DNA of 48,667 nt from Thiospirillum jenense (GTDB lineage: Bacteria; Pseudomonadota; Gammaproteobacteria; Chromatiales; Chromatiaceae): contig NZ_JABVCQ010000026.1 of assembly GCF_014145225.1 (NCBI RefSeq), positions 1 to 48,667 on the forward strand, given 5' to 3'. Numbering within the stretch: position 1 is the first letter of the stretch; every line of letters starts with the position of its first letter. A model generated the notes under the pieces. The model was not told the DNA's origin. It saw only the letters and a list, made by a program, of their open reading frames with translations, and ran no database searches. The translations under genes and the position numbers were made by a program. Below, one piece after another: positions 27,224 through 36,087 of the stretch.

Positions 27224-29170
27224 ATGTCGGAGTCAAAAATCTACCCGGTGCCGCCCGCAATCGCCGCCACCGCGCACATTAATCAGGCACGTTATCAGCA
27301 GTTGTATCAGCAGTCGGTCAAGGATCCCGACGGGTTTTGGGCGGAACAGGCGCAGGAATTCGTGACGTGGTTTCAGCCGTGGACGCGGGTGCTGGATTAC
27401 AACTACGGGCCGGACGAGGTGTACATCCGCTGGTTTGAGGGCGGCAAACTCAACGTCGCCTACAACTGCCTTGATCGGCATTTGGAAAAACGCGGCGATC
27501 AGGTCGCCATCGTCTGGGAAAGTGACGACCCCAACGTGGATCGGCGCTTAACCTACCGCGAATTGCACACCGAAGTCTGCAAATTGGCGAACGTGTTAAA
27601 AAGTCGCGGCGTGAACAAGGGCGACCGCGTGTGCATTTATATGCCGATGATTCCCGAAGCGGCGGTGGCGATGCTGGCCTGCGCCCGCATCGGTGCGGTG
27701 CATTCGGTCGTGTTCGGCGGCTTTTCACCCGATTCACTGCGCGACCGCATTCTCGACTCGGATTGCCGCGTGTTAATCACCGCCGACGAGGGCGTGCGCG
27801 GCGGGCGGCATGTGCCATTGAAAAAAAATGCCGACCATGCCATGGCCGAATGTCCTGATGTCACCACCTGCCTCGTGGTCAAGCGCACCGGCAACGCGGT
27901 CGAGTGGCGCGACGGGCGCGATATTTGGTATCACGACGCAATGGCGGGCGCATCCGATCAATGCGCTGCTGAACCAATGGACGCCGAAGACCCACTATTC
28001 ATTTTGTACACGTCAGGATCAACCGGCAAACCGAAAGGCGTATTGCACACCACCGGCGGGTATTTAGTATTTGCGGCAATGACCCACCGCTATTCATTTG
28101 ATTATCAAGACGGCGAAATGTATTGGTGTACGGCGGATGTCGGCTGGGTGACGGGGCATACTTATATTGTGTATGGGCCATTAGCCAATGGCGCGAAATC
28201 ATTAATGTTTGAGGGCATTCCGAATTATCCCGACATGTCACGCTTTTGGCAGGTGGTGGATAAACACCAAGTCAATATTTTCTATACCGCGCCCACCGCT
28301 ATTCGGGCGTTAATGCGCGCCGGTGAAGCGCCAGTGAAACAAACCTCGCGGGCATCATTGCGTATTCTCGGTTCCGTTGGTGAACCAATTAACCCGGAGG
28401 CGTGGGAATGGTATTACCACGTTGTCGGTGATGGGCGCTGTCCAATTGCCGATACTTGGTGGCAAACCGAAACCGGCGGGCATTTAATTACGCCATTGCC
28501 GGGCGCGACGCCATTAAAACCCGGCTCGGCCACGCAACCATTCTTTGGCGTCGTGCCGGCATTAGTGGACGCCACTGATGGAACGCCAATTGCTGGCGCG
28601 GGCGAAGGTGCATTAGTGATTACGCGGCCGTGGCCGGGGCAAATGCGCACGGTGTATGGCGATCATCAGCGCTTTATTGATACTTATTTCAAACAATACC
28701 CCGGTTATTATTTCTCCGGCGATGGTGCGCGGCGTGATAACGATGGTGATTATTGGATTACCGGGCGCATTGATGACGTATTAAATGTGTCCGGTCATCG
28801 GTTGGGGACGGCGGAAATAGAATCGGCATTGGTGTTGCATTCAGCGGTAGCCGAAGCGGCGGTTGTGGGTTATCCGCATGATATTAAAGGACAGGGCATT
28901 TATGCCTATGTCACGGTCATGGCCGGCATTACCCAGACCGATGAATTGAAAAGAGAACTGGTGCAATTGGTGCGTAATGAAATCGGCGCAATTGCCACGG
29001 TTGATATTATTCAATGGGCGCCGAGTTTGCCGAAAACACGCTCGGGTAAAATCATGCGGCGGATTCTGCGCAAAATTGCCGCCAATGAAATTAGTACGTT
29101 GGGTGATACGTCAACATTGGCGGATCCGACGGTTGTAGAAGAGTTAATTGCCCATCGCGCTAATCAATGA
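27224..29170 (+). CDS. acs: Acetyl-CoA synthetase (AMP-forming)
   Basis: Enzyme of 648 residues that turns acetate, ATP and CoA into acetyl-CoA. ANL motifs: [12 protein letters not shown], the later WWQTETGGH (substrate pocket), [14 protein letters not shown] and the C-terminal [10 protein letters not shown], whose lysine is the known acetylation site. The start is [11 protein letters not shown] with AGAGGA (27213-27218) upstream; a longer frame reaching into metK is rejected. The first third is GC-rich at third positions (AAC, CTG, TAC) while the part after about 27960 prefers AAT, TTA and TAT. Confidence 0.96.
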   Translation: MSESKIYPVPPAIAATAHINQARYQQLYQQSVKDPDGFWAEQAQEFVTWFQPWTRVLDYNYGPDEVYIRWFEGGKLNVAYNCLDRHLEKRGDQVAIVWESDDPNVDRRLTYRELHTEVCKLANVLKSRGVNKGDRVCIYMPMIPEAAVAMLACARIGAVHSVVFGGFSPDSLRDRILDSDCRVLITADEGVRGGRHVPLKKNADHAMAECPDVTTCLVVKRTGNAVEWRDGRDIWYHDAMAGASDQCAAEPMDAEDPLFILYTSGSTGKPKGVLHTTGGYLVFAAMTHRYSFDYQDGEMYWCTADVGWVTGHTYIVYGPLANGAKSLMFEGIPNYPDMSRFWQVVDKHQVNIFYTAPTAIRALMRAGEAPVKQTSRASLRILGSVGEPINPEAWEWYYHVVGDGRCPIADTWWQTETGGHLITPLPGATPLKPGSATQPFFGVVPALVDATDGTPIAGAGEGALVITRPWPGQMRTVYGDHQRFIDTYFKQYPGYYFSGDGARRDNDGDYWITGRIDDVLNVSGHRLGTAEIESALVLHSAVAEAAVVGYPHDIKGQGIYAYVTVMAGITQTDELKRELVQLVRNEIGAIATVDIIQWAPSLPKTRSGKIMRRILRKIAANEISTLGDTSTLADPTVVEELIAHRANQ

Positions 29171-29257
29171 TGGTGCAATGAAAACGCATTAAATACGAAC
29201 CGAAATGTTTTCATGCGCCAGCGTGGAAATGTTTAAATAATGATTTAATGCAAACAA

Positions 29258-29286
29258 GCAGTGCCGTCGTGATGTTGCGGCACTGC
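29258..29286 (+). promoter_or_regulatory. Strong hairpin just before the NYN gene
   Basis: GCAGTGCCG (29258-29266) and CGGCACTGC (29278-29286) pair perfectly over nine bases with an eleven-base loop. It ends about 12 bases before the AGAGGTGA ribosome site of the following gene and lacks a T-tail on either side, so a role in the leader of that mRNA is more likely than termination. Confidence 0.5.
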
Positions 29287-29312
29287 GCGTATTAACGAAG
29301 AGGTGACGGCGA

Positions 29313-30146
29313 TTGGTTTCACATCAACGAGTGGGTGTCTTTGTTGACGCCGAAAATGTCCGCTACAACGGCGGTTATCAAATGCGCTATGACATCTTGC
29401 GGCGTTTTGCCGCCAGAGAAGGTGGCGCATTGCAACGCTTAAATACTTATTTGGCTTTTGATAGTGAGCGGGCGCGGGAGGATTTTGAATATCAAAAGAA
29501 ATCGCGGGCGTATCAACAAATGGTGCGTGATTTCGGTTGGAAAGTGACCGTTAAACATGTGCGGCGCTATACCGATGAAAATGGCAATGTCTCAACGAAA
29601 GCGAATGCAGATTTAGATATGGCAGTGGACGCCATGTTACAAGCAGGTAAATTGGATCAAGTTATTTTAGTCACTGGAGATGGTGATTTTTTACAGGTGG
29701 TGGCCGCTTTACAAAATACCGGCTGTCGGGTTGAATTAGTTGGATTCAAAAATGTGTCACGGCAATTACAACAAGCAGTGGATGCGTTCTGGTCGGGCTA
29801 TCTCATTCCCGATTTATTACCTGTCAGCTATGAACCGCGCAATGAATGGGGCAAAGCAGGTTCTTGTGTGCGCGGGGTCTGTACTAAATGGTTTCCTGAA
29901 AAGGGCTATGGGTTTTTACGTTTTATGAATCAAATTTCTTCAACCTTATGGGTGACTGACCCCCGCGATTTTGATTCACCCTATACCAGTGTCTTTTGTC
30001 ATGCCAATGAAATTGCCGAAGATGTCAGTGAAGACATGCTGATGAATCGTGAAACTATCTTGGAGTTTTATCTGAATGAAAGCGATCAAAAAGATAATGG
30101 ATTGGTCGCCAATAATGTGCGCTTGGCATTTGGAGTAAATCGGTAG
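29313..30146 (+). CDS. NYN-domain (PIN-like) nuclease with C-terminal cold-shock-like domain
   Basis: Protein of 277 residues. The NYN domain (1-165, LabA/DUF88 type) has its acidic site: Asp12 in VFVDAENV, Asp100/Asp102 in ANADLDMAVD and Asp123/Asp125 in VTGDGDF. Residues from about 185 look like a cold-shock RNA-binding domain: GVCTKWFPEKGYGFLRF, then VFCHANEI and a late LEFYLNESDQKDNGLVANNV. A metal-dependent RNase aimed by the RNA-binding part is the natural guess; no substrate is known. The start is TTG at 29313, set by AGAGGTGA at 29299-29306. It is flanked by strong hairpins on both sides and looks like a single-gene unit. Confidence 0.8.
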   Translation: MVSHQRVGVFVDAENVRYNGGYQMRYDILRRFAAREGGALQRLNTYLAFDSERAREDFEYQKKSRAYQQMVRDFGWKVTVKHVRRYTDENGNVSTKANADLDMAVDAMLQAGKLDQVILVTGDGDFLQVVAALQNTGCRVELVGFKNVSRQLQQAVDAFWSGYLIPDLLPVSYEPRNEWGKAGSCVRGVCTKWFPEKGYGFLRFMNQISSTLWVTDPRDFDSPYTSVFCHANEIAEDVSEDMLMNRETILEFYLNESDQKDNGLVANNVRLAFGVNR

Positions 30147-30265
30147 CTATTTAAACCAATGTATCAACAATGCGTTGACAAAAACATAACGAGCTAATGG
30201 TGCGCAATGCTGTCAATATTAGGCAGAATAAAAACAACTTGGCTCGTTCGGGATTAATCATGCGT

Positions 30266-30294
30266 AAAGCGGCTAATGATTCATTAACCGCTTT
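30266..30294. repeat. Palindrome between the NYN gene and pilB
   Basis: AAAGCGG (30266-30272) and CCGCTTT (30288-30294) with the inner TAATGA/TCATTA pairs form a nearly perfect 29-base dyad. No T-tail follows, so it may be an operator or a mRNA leader hairpin for pilB rather than a terminator. Confidence 0.45.
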
Positions 30295-30338
30295 GCGGCT
30301 GATGATGAAGACACTAGCAATGTGAGGTATAGACTGTC

Positions 30339-32057
30339 ATGGCCGCTAGTCCAGCAGTGGTTAATCTTTCAGGATTAGCACGGCGTTTAATTCGTGACGA
30401 ATTGATTTCAGAGGACATAGCGCGTAAAGCCTATGAAGAAGCACAACGACGGCGTGAACCCTTTGTGCAATATTTAGTTGAACATAAAGTCCTCGACAGC
30501 CGCTCGATTGCATTAGCCGCCTCGCAAGAATTCGGCGTTCCATTATTAGATTTAAGCGCCCTGGATCTTTCCCATCTGCCCGTCTCATTAGTTGATGAAA
30601 AACTCATCACTAAACACCGCGCCTTGCCGATTTATAAACGCGGCAATCGGTTATTCCTCGCTATTTCTGATCCCACCAATGATCAGGCGCTTGATGAAAT
30701 TCGGTTTAATACTGGTTTGGCAACCGATGCCATTCTGGTTGATGAAGATAAATTGGCCGCCGCATTACTTAAAGCACTGGAAGCGACTAATGCAACTGGT
30801 GGCGCGGCAACCGATGTCACCGATGCTGAATTAGAAAACATTGATGTCAGTGGTGATGAAGAGACGCGCAATGATGATGAAACCAATATTGACGATAAAC
30901 CGGTTGTGCGCTACGTCAATAAGATTTTAGTTGATGCGATCACAAAAGGCGCATCAGACATTCATTTTGAACCCTATGAAAAAAGTTTTCGGATTCGGTT
31001 TCGCCAAGATGGTTTATTGTCTGAAGTTGCGAATCCACCATTAAATATCGCCTCGCGCTTGGTATCACGTCTTAAAGTCATGTCACGCATGAACATTGCC
31101 GAGCGGCGTATTCCGCAAGATGGTCGTATTAAATTAAAACTTAGCCGTTCGCGTGATATTGATTTCCGGGTCAATACCCTGCCAACCCTGTATGGTGAAA
31201 AGGTCGTATTGCGTATTCTTGATTCCACCGCCGCCACCGTTGGGATTGATAATTTGGGCATGGATCCGAAACAAAAAACTGATTTTATGCAGTGCATTTC
31301 TAAACCCTATGGCATGGTATTGGTCACGGGGCCAACCGGGTCAGGTAAAACCGTAACGCTCTATTCAGCATTAAACATTTTGAATAAAGTAGATATTAAT
31401 ATTTCTACGGTTGAAGACCCCGTTGAAATCCAGGTTGCTGGGATTAATCAAGTGAATTTGAATCCCAAAAGTGGTTTAACCTTTGCGGCGGCATTGCGCG
31501 CCTTTTTACGCCAAGACCCCGACATCATTATGGTCGGTGAGATTCGGGATTTAGAAACCGCCGAAATTGCGGTGAAAGCAGCGCAAACTGGACATTTAGT
31601 TTTATCAACATTGCATACCAATGATGCCCCTCAATCATTAACCCGTTTAGCAAATATGGGCGTCCCACCATTTAACATCGCCTCTTCGGTATTATTGATT
31701 TTAGCGCAGCGGTTAGCACGCAAATTATGTATTCATTGCAAACAAATTGATCAGATTCCGCGTGAAGCATTATTAGAAGAGGGATTCACACCTGAAGAAG
31801 TGGATGCGGGTGTAACCATTTATAAACCAATTGGCTGTGAACACTGCAATAATGGTTATAAAGGGCGGATTGGAATTTTTCAAGTTGTGCGGGTGTCAGA
31901 AGCAATGGGGCGTTTAATCATGGAAGGTGGCAATTCACTTGATCTTGCTAAACAAGCCAGGCAGGAAGGCTATGCAGATTTACGATTATCTGGCTTGCGT
32001 AAAGTCAAAGCCGGTATTACCAGTCTGCAAGAATTAAATCGTGTCACCAAAGATTAA
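30339..32057 (+). CDS. pilB: Type IV pilus assembly ATPase PilB
   Basis: Extension motor of type IV pili, 572 residues. The N-terminal GSPII_E-type domain (about 20-150) is followed by an acidic linker (160-187) and the motor: Walker A GPTGSGKT (331-338), Walker B DIIMVGEIRD, the HLVLSTLHTND histidine box and a zinc tetracysteine CIHCKQ...CEHCNNGY. It works in the cytoplasm under PilC. A hairpin dyad lies before it. pilC follows after 197 bases. Confidence 0.95.
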   Translation: MAASPAVVNLSGLARRLIRDELISEDIARKAYEEAQRRREPFVQYLVEHKVLDSRSIALAASQEFGVPLLDLSALDLSHLPVSLVDEKLITKHRALPIYKRGNRLFLAISDPTNDQALDEIRFNTGLATDAILVDEDKLAAALLKALEATNATGGAATDVTDAELENIDVSGDEETRNDDETNIDDKPVVRYVNKILVDAITKGASDIHFEPYEKSFRIRFRQDGLLSEVANPPLNIASRLVSRLKVMSRMNIAERRIPQDGRIKLKLSRSRDIDFRVNTLPTLYGEKVVLRILDSTAATVGIDNLGMDPKQKTDFMQCISKPYGMVLVTGPTGSGKTVTLYSALNILNKVDINISTVEDPVEIQVAGINQVNLNPKSGLTFAAALRAFLRQDPDIIMVGEIRDLETAEIAVKAAQTGHLVLSTLHTNDAPQSLTRLANMGVPPFNIASSVLLILAQRLARKLCIHCKQIDQIPREALLEEGFTPEEVDAGVTIYKPIGCEHCNNGYKGRIGIFQVVRVSEAMGRLIMEGGNSLDLAKQARQEGYADLRLSGLRKVKAGITSLQELNRVTKD

Positions 32058-32106
32058 TTGCAACCATTTAGCCTACTTTCTTTAAACCTGTGTGCCGCCT
32101 CAGTTG

Positions 32107-32179
32107 TCATTTCAAAGGTGCGGAACGCCTAAAGATTCTTTGCTCAGTCAATTAAGATTTCTCGCTACACTCGAAATGA
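32107..32179. repeat. Imperfect inverted-repeat element between pilB and pilC
   Basis: TCATTTC (32107-32113) and GAAATGA (32173-32179) bound a 73-base stretch that also has similar inner arms, AAAGATTCTTTGCTC and AAGATTTCTCGCT. It looks like a small intergenic repeat of the kind scattered in gammaproteobacterial genomes. No second copy exists in this window. Confidence 0.35.
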
Positions 32180-32254
32180 TGAGCATCTCTTTACTATTAA
32201 AGAGTGTCCGTTTGAGTAGTTGTAATTAACAGAATCATTGAGGAATTAATAATT

Positions 32255-33493
32255 ATGGCCGTCACCGTTGCAAAATCGGCTACTAAACCGGATAACCCTA
32301 CTTTTATTTGGGCGGGTACAGATAAACGCGGCAGCAAAGTCACAGGTGAATTGCGCGCTGCAAATATCAACATGGCGCGAGTTGATTTACGGCGGCAGGG
32401 CATTAACCCAACTAAGGTACGAAAAAAACCGCAGCCATTATTTGGTGGTGGTAAAAAGAAAATCACCGCAATTGATTTAACGATTTTCACGCGCCAATTA
32501 GCAACCATGATGGCCGCGGGAGTGCCATTAGTTCAGGCATTTGAAATTGTCGGGCGCGGTCATGAAAATCCGGCAATGGCTGAATTGATTTTAACAGTAA
32601 AAAGTGACATTGAAGGCGGCTCGGCAATGGCTGAAGCACTGCGTAAACATCCTAGATATTTTGACGATTTAATGTGCAATTTAGTCGCGGCAGGTGAGCA
32701 AGCGGGGGTACTTGACATCTTGTTAGATAAAATTGCGGTGTATAAAGAAAAGACTGAATCTATTAAAGGGAAAATTAAAAAGGCGTTGTTTTATCCGGCC
32801 GCTGTTATTATTGTAGCAGTGGTGGTGACTGTGGTTATTATGCTGTTTGTTATTCCGCAATTCAAAGAATTATTTACCAGTTTTGGCGCCGATTTGCCCG
32901 GCTTTACGTTATTGGTGATTAACATTTCAGACTTTGTGCGTGAATGGTGGTGGATGATTGGATTAGGCGCCGGCGCCCTTGGGTATGCAATAGCAGAGTT
33001 ATTTCACCGTTCACGCAAATTCCGTGAATTGATTGATCGGGCAATGCTGCGTTTTCCAATTATTGGACCAATTCTCCACAAAGCAGCAATTGCGCGTTTT
33101 GCACGGACTTTGGCAACCATGTTTGCCGCCGGGGTGCCATTAGTTGAAGCATTAAATTCAGTGGCTGGAGCGACTGGCAATGTGGTGTATGGCGAGGCGA
33201 TTTTAACGATGCGTGAAGAGGTGGCAACTGGTCAAAGTTTGCAATTAGCAATGCGGCAGCGTAATTTATTTCCGCATATTGTGGTGCAAATGACAGCGAT
33301 TGGTGAGGAGTCTGGGTCATTAGATGCGATGCTGTCAAAAGTAGCCGATTTCTATGAAGAACAGGTAGATAATGCGGTTGATGCGTTGAGTAGTTTATTA
33401 GAGCCACTCATTATGGTGGTGATTGGTGGCCTCGTTGGAAGTTTAGTAGTGGCAATGTATTTGCCAATTTTCAAATTGGCAGCGGTGGTTTAA
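32255..33493 (+). CDS. pilC: Type IV pilus inner-membrane platform protein PilC
   Basis: Platform protein of 412 residues with two GspF-type domains (about 75-200 and 280-400). Each starts with a similar motif: FTRQLATMMAAGVPLVQAFEIV and FARTLATMFAAGVPLVEALNSV. Membrane helices are near 180-205, 230-250 and 385-405. It couples PilB rotation to pilin insertion. The prepilin peptidase gene pilD, which often follows, is absent. A hairpin terminator lies about 45 bases downstream. Confidence 0.94.
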   Translation: MAVTVAKSATKPDNPTFIWAGTDKRGSKVTGELRAANINMARVDLRRQGINPTKVRKKPQPLFGGGKKKITAIDLTIFTRQLATMMAAGVPLVQAFEIVGRGHENPAMAELILTVKSDIEGGSAMAEALRKHPRYFDDLMCNLVAAGEQAGVLDILLDKIAVYKEKTESIKGKIKKALFYPAAVIIVAVVVTVVIMLFVIPQFKELFTSFGADLPGFTLLVINISDFVREWWWMIGLGAGALGYAIAELFHRSRKFRELIDRAMLRFPIIGPILHKAAIARFARTLATMFAAGVPLVEALNSVAGATGNVVYGEAILTMREEVATGQSLQLAMRQRNLFPHIVVQMTAIGEESGSLDAMLSKVADFYEEQVDNAVDALSSLLEPLIMVVIGGLVGSLVVAMYLPIFKLAAVV

Positions 33494-33538
33494 TCACCAT
33501 GTTTGATTGATAAACATGATGCAGTTATATTTGCGTCG

Positions 33539-33563
33539 GATGCGGTAAGCAATGAACCGCATC
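33539..33563 (+). terminator. Hairpin downstream of pilC
   Basis: GATGCGGT and ACCGCATC form an eight-base stem with a nine-base loop, followed by ATTCTATTT. It lies about 45 bases after the pilC stop and is a plausible rho-independent terminator with a weak T-tail. Confidence 0.5.
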
Positions 33564-33654
33564 ATTCTATTTAGCCGCGAATGATGTGGTTTGCTGTTCA
33601 CCGTACCCCATGATGGTTGATTGATTTTTTATTTAAAACTGGAGACTCAGTGCA

Positions 33655-35208
33655 ATGTTTGAAGCAACCAAAGTTGGGCGCTCAGTGAGCAAAGAGGAAT
33701 TTAAACAGCAGCGCGATGAATTGCGCACCCAATTATTGGATGCGCAACGTCAATTGCGCGAAACTCGTATTCCAGTTGTAGTAATTGTGGCGGGAGTTGA
33801 AGCGGCAGGTAAAGGCGAAGTGGTCAATCGTTTGAATGAATGGTTGGATAGTCGTGGATTACAAACCTTTGCTTTTTGGAATCTGAGTGATGAAGAACGG
33901 GAGCGCCCACGTTATTGGCGATTTTGGCGCACCTTACCTGCCCGCGGTGAATTGGCTGTATTATTCGGCGGTTGGTATCAGGCGCCAATTGAACACCGGT
34001 TTAAGGGTTTATGTGATGACGCAGCCCTCGATGCGGAATTAAATCGCATTGTTAATTTCGAGCGCATGTTAATTCAAGATGGTGCATTGGTGGTGAAGTT
34101 TTGGTTTCATTTATCCGAACGCGATCAGCGGCGCCGATTAAAAGAGTTGTCGCGTGATGATCGTAGTCGTTGGAAAATGTTGCCGGAAAAAGCGCATTTT
34201 TCTGAGCATTACCAATTATTTGAACATGTGGCCGAGCGGGTGATTCGCCATACCGATTTGGGGATTGCACCCTGGTATTTGATTGAAGCGACGGATAGCC
34301 GCTATCGTGATTTAACTGTTGGTAAAACGCTGTTGCAGGCTATTCGAGCGCGTATTCAGCAACCCTTGCCAATGGAGCCGGCGCCGGCAGCGGATGCGTT
34401 GAATTTACCTGATAGTTCAAGTGCGCAAATCACGCTATTAGATCAATTAGATTTGACGCGCACGTTGGAACATGATGAATATCAAACGGCATTAAAACGG
34501 TTGCAAGCCGAACTAAATGAATTGGCGTGGACGGCGTATAAACAGCGGCGCTCAATGGTATTAGTGTTTGAAGGTGCGGACGCGGGCGGTAAAGGGGGTG
34601 CAATTCGCCGCATTACCGCCGCAGTGGATGCGCGATTATATCGGGCAATTCCAGTGGCGGCGCCGACGGATGAAGAAAAGGCGCATCATTATTTATGGCG
34701 CTTTTGGCGACATATTCCCCGCGCTGGGCAAATGATTATTTATGATCGCTCGTGGTATGGGCGGGTATTGGTGGAACGAGTGGAAGGATTTGCGAATGAT
34801 GCGGAATGGCGGCGGGCGTATAATGAAATTAACGAGTTTGAAGAACAATTAGTAGAACACGGTGCGATTTTATTAAAGTTTTGGTTACAAGTGAGTGAAG
34901 ATGAGCAATTGCGGCGTTTTGAAGATCGGGCGCAAACGCCGTATAAGCAATACAAAATTACGGCGGAAGATTGGCGTAATCGGGAGAAATGGCCGCAATA
35001 TAAAGCGGCGGTGAATGAAATGGTGGCGCGCACCAGTACCGAACATGCGCCCTGGTCATTGGTTGAGGGTAATGATAAGCCATTTGCGCGGATTAAAGTG
35101 TTGCAAACGCTGTGTAATCGGTTACGGGTGGCGTTGAATGGTGAAGATCAGTTCCGCTCTTTAACCAACCGCTGCGGCGATGAGGGAATGAAACCGGCGG
35201 GCGGTTAA
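33655..35208 (+). CDS. pap: Polyphosphate:AMP phosphotransferase (two-domain PPK2, class II)
   Basis: Protein of 517 residues with two PPK2 domains in tandem. It moves phosphate from polyphosphate to AMP, giving ADP. The second domain has Walker A GADAGGKGG (307-315) and the full FDRSWY-like site YDRSWYGRVLVERVEG. The first keeps Walker A GVEAAGKGE (47-55) but reads VLFGGWYQAP where the second reads IYDRSWYGRV, so the catalytic Asp-Arg is lost and this half is probably structural, as known for two-domain relatives. GGAGA lies about ten bases before the ATG. The gene stands alone and ends in a strong hairpin. Confidence 0.92.
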   Translation: MFEATKVGRSVSKEEFKQQRDELRTQLLDAQRQLRETRIPVVVIVAGVEAAGKGEVVNRLNEWLDSRGLQTFAFWNLSDEERERPRYWRFWRTLPARGELAVLFGGWYQAPIEHRFKGLCDDAALDAELNRIVNFERMLIQDGALVVKFWFHLSERDQRRRLKELSRDDRSRWKMLPEKAHFSEHYQLFEHVAERVIRHTDLGIAPWYLIEATDSRYRDLTVGKTLLQAIRARIQQPLPMEPAPAADALNLPDSSSAQITLLDQLDLTRTLEHDEYQTALKRLQAELNELAWTAYKQRRSMVLVFEGADAGGKGGAIRRITAAVDARLYRAIPVAAPTDEEKAHHYLWRFWRHIPRAGQMIIYDRSWYGRVLVERVEGFANDAEWRRAYNEINEFEEQLVEHGAILLKFWLQVSEDEQLRRFEDRAQTPYKQYKITAEDWRNREKWPQYKAAVNEMVARTSTEHAPWSLVEGNDKPFARIKVLQTLCNRLRVALNGEDQFRSLTNRCGDEGMKPAGG

Positions 35209-35250
35209 TTATAAAAGTTAATAGCCGAACAATTAAATGGTTAATTGACC

Positions 35251-35274
35251 GTTCCCACGCTCCAGCGTGGGAAC
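35251..35274. terminator. Bidirectional hairpin between pap and the MotB-like gene
   Basis: GTTCCCACGCT and AGCGTGGGAAC pair perfectly over eleven bases with a two-base spacer, followed on the plus strand by GTAGTTTTTATTTTG. It lies between two converging genes. The sequence is of the GTTCCCACGC repeat kind seen in many gammaproteobacterial intergenic regions. Confidence 0.7.
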
Positions 35275-35308
35275 GTAGTTTTTATTTTGTAGCTGTCAGC
35301 CGCCGTAA

Positions 35309-36061
35309 TCACCGCGTTTCAATCGTGACTTCATCGCCATCTGCCAATAACCGCGCTTCAAAATCAGTTAAAACTGAGAATTCAACTCGGCGTGATGCGG
35401 CTGAATTTTCCATGCCATTCTCATCGCGTACTGGACGGGATGATGATAAACCAACTGCGGCAATCCGATCACGAAACCAGGTCACAAGACGCAATTCATC
35501 TAAGCCATAAGCGAATTGTAACACGGCTTGGGTGCGCTGTTGACTCAACGCCATATTTGCAAAATACGCCTCTAATGGTGCGCTATTCGCTTGCCATTCA
35601 CTTGAGGTGTGACCTTCAATACGAATTTCACGAATGACATCTTGAAATGGCTGCAATTGCGCGACATAACGCGGCAAAAAATCGCGCAGAATGAATTCAA
35701 ACTCGGGTTTTAATTTTGCTGAATTGCGGTCAAATAAAACATCCGGTTCTCGAAATCGCAGTGTTAAAGTGGGTTGGTCTAATTCGGCATTCCAGCGCCC
35801 TAAATCATCGCGGAATTCACTTTCTAACGCATTATAAATTTGTTGCCGTTGCAAAGCGGCAGTCGTGCGCACTGCGGTGGCAACAGATTGATTACGCTCA
35901 ATTTGTACCATATACAAGAGCGCCAGAAATAAAAACACCATTGCCAATGATGCCATTAAATCTGACACCACAATCCAATGACCTTCGCCATCAGAAGCGC
36001 CCGCAATGCGAGCGGCTTGACGGGAGTGTGTGGCAATAAACTCGTTTGGCGTTGCAGACAT
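35309..36061 (-). CDS. MotB/OmpA-like membrane protein, ZorB-like
   Basis: Protein of 250 residues: one membrane helix (31-52) with Asp34 in VVSDLMASLAMVFLFLALLYM, placed like the proton-carrying Asp of MotB and ZorB, then a linker with coiled-coil character and an OmpA-like peptidoglycan-binding domain (105-240) with EGHTSSEW (149-156) and NMALSQQRT. It would pair with the upstream MotA-like protein as the ion-driven stator and grip the cell wall. It is not flagellar MotB, which has another N-terminus. The N-terminal SDLMASL pattern is closest to what I know from Zorya ZorB. The ZorC or ZorD effectors that normally follow are absent: the next gene is pap on the opposite strand. Confidence 0.75.
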   Translation of the reverse strand: MSATPNEFIATHSRQAARIAGASDGEGHWIVVSDLMASLAMVFLFLALLYMVQIERNQSVATAVRTTAALQRQQIYNALESEFRDDLGRWNAELDQPTLTLRFREPDVLFDRNSAKLKPEFEFILRDFLPRYVAQLQPFQDVIREIRIEGHTSSEWQANSAPLEAYFANMALSQQRTQAVLQFAYGLDELRLVTWFRDRIAAVGLSSSRPVRDENGMENSAASRRVEFSVLTDFEARLLADGDEVTIETR

Positions 36062-36087
36062 AATGCATTCACCCGTAAGTGATAATT

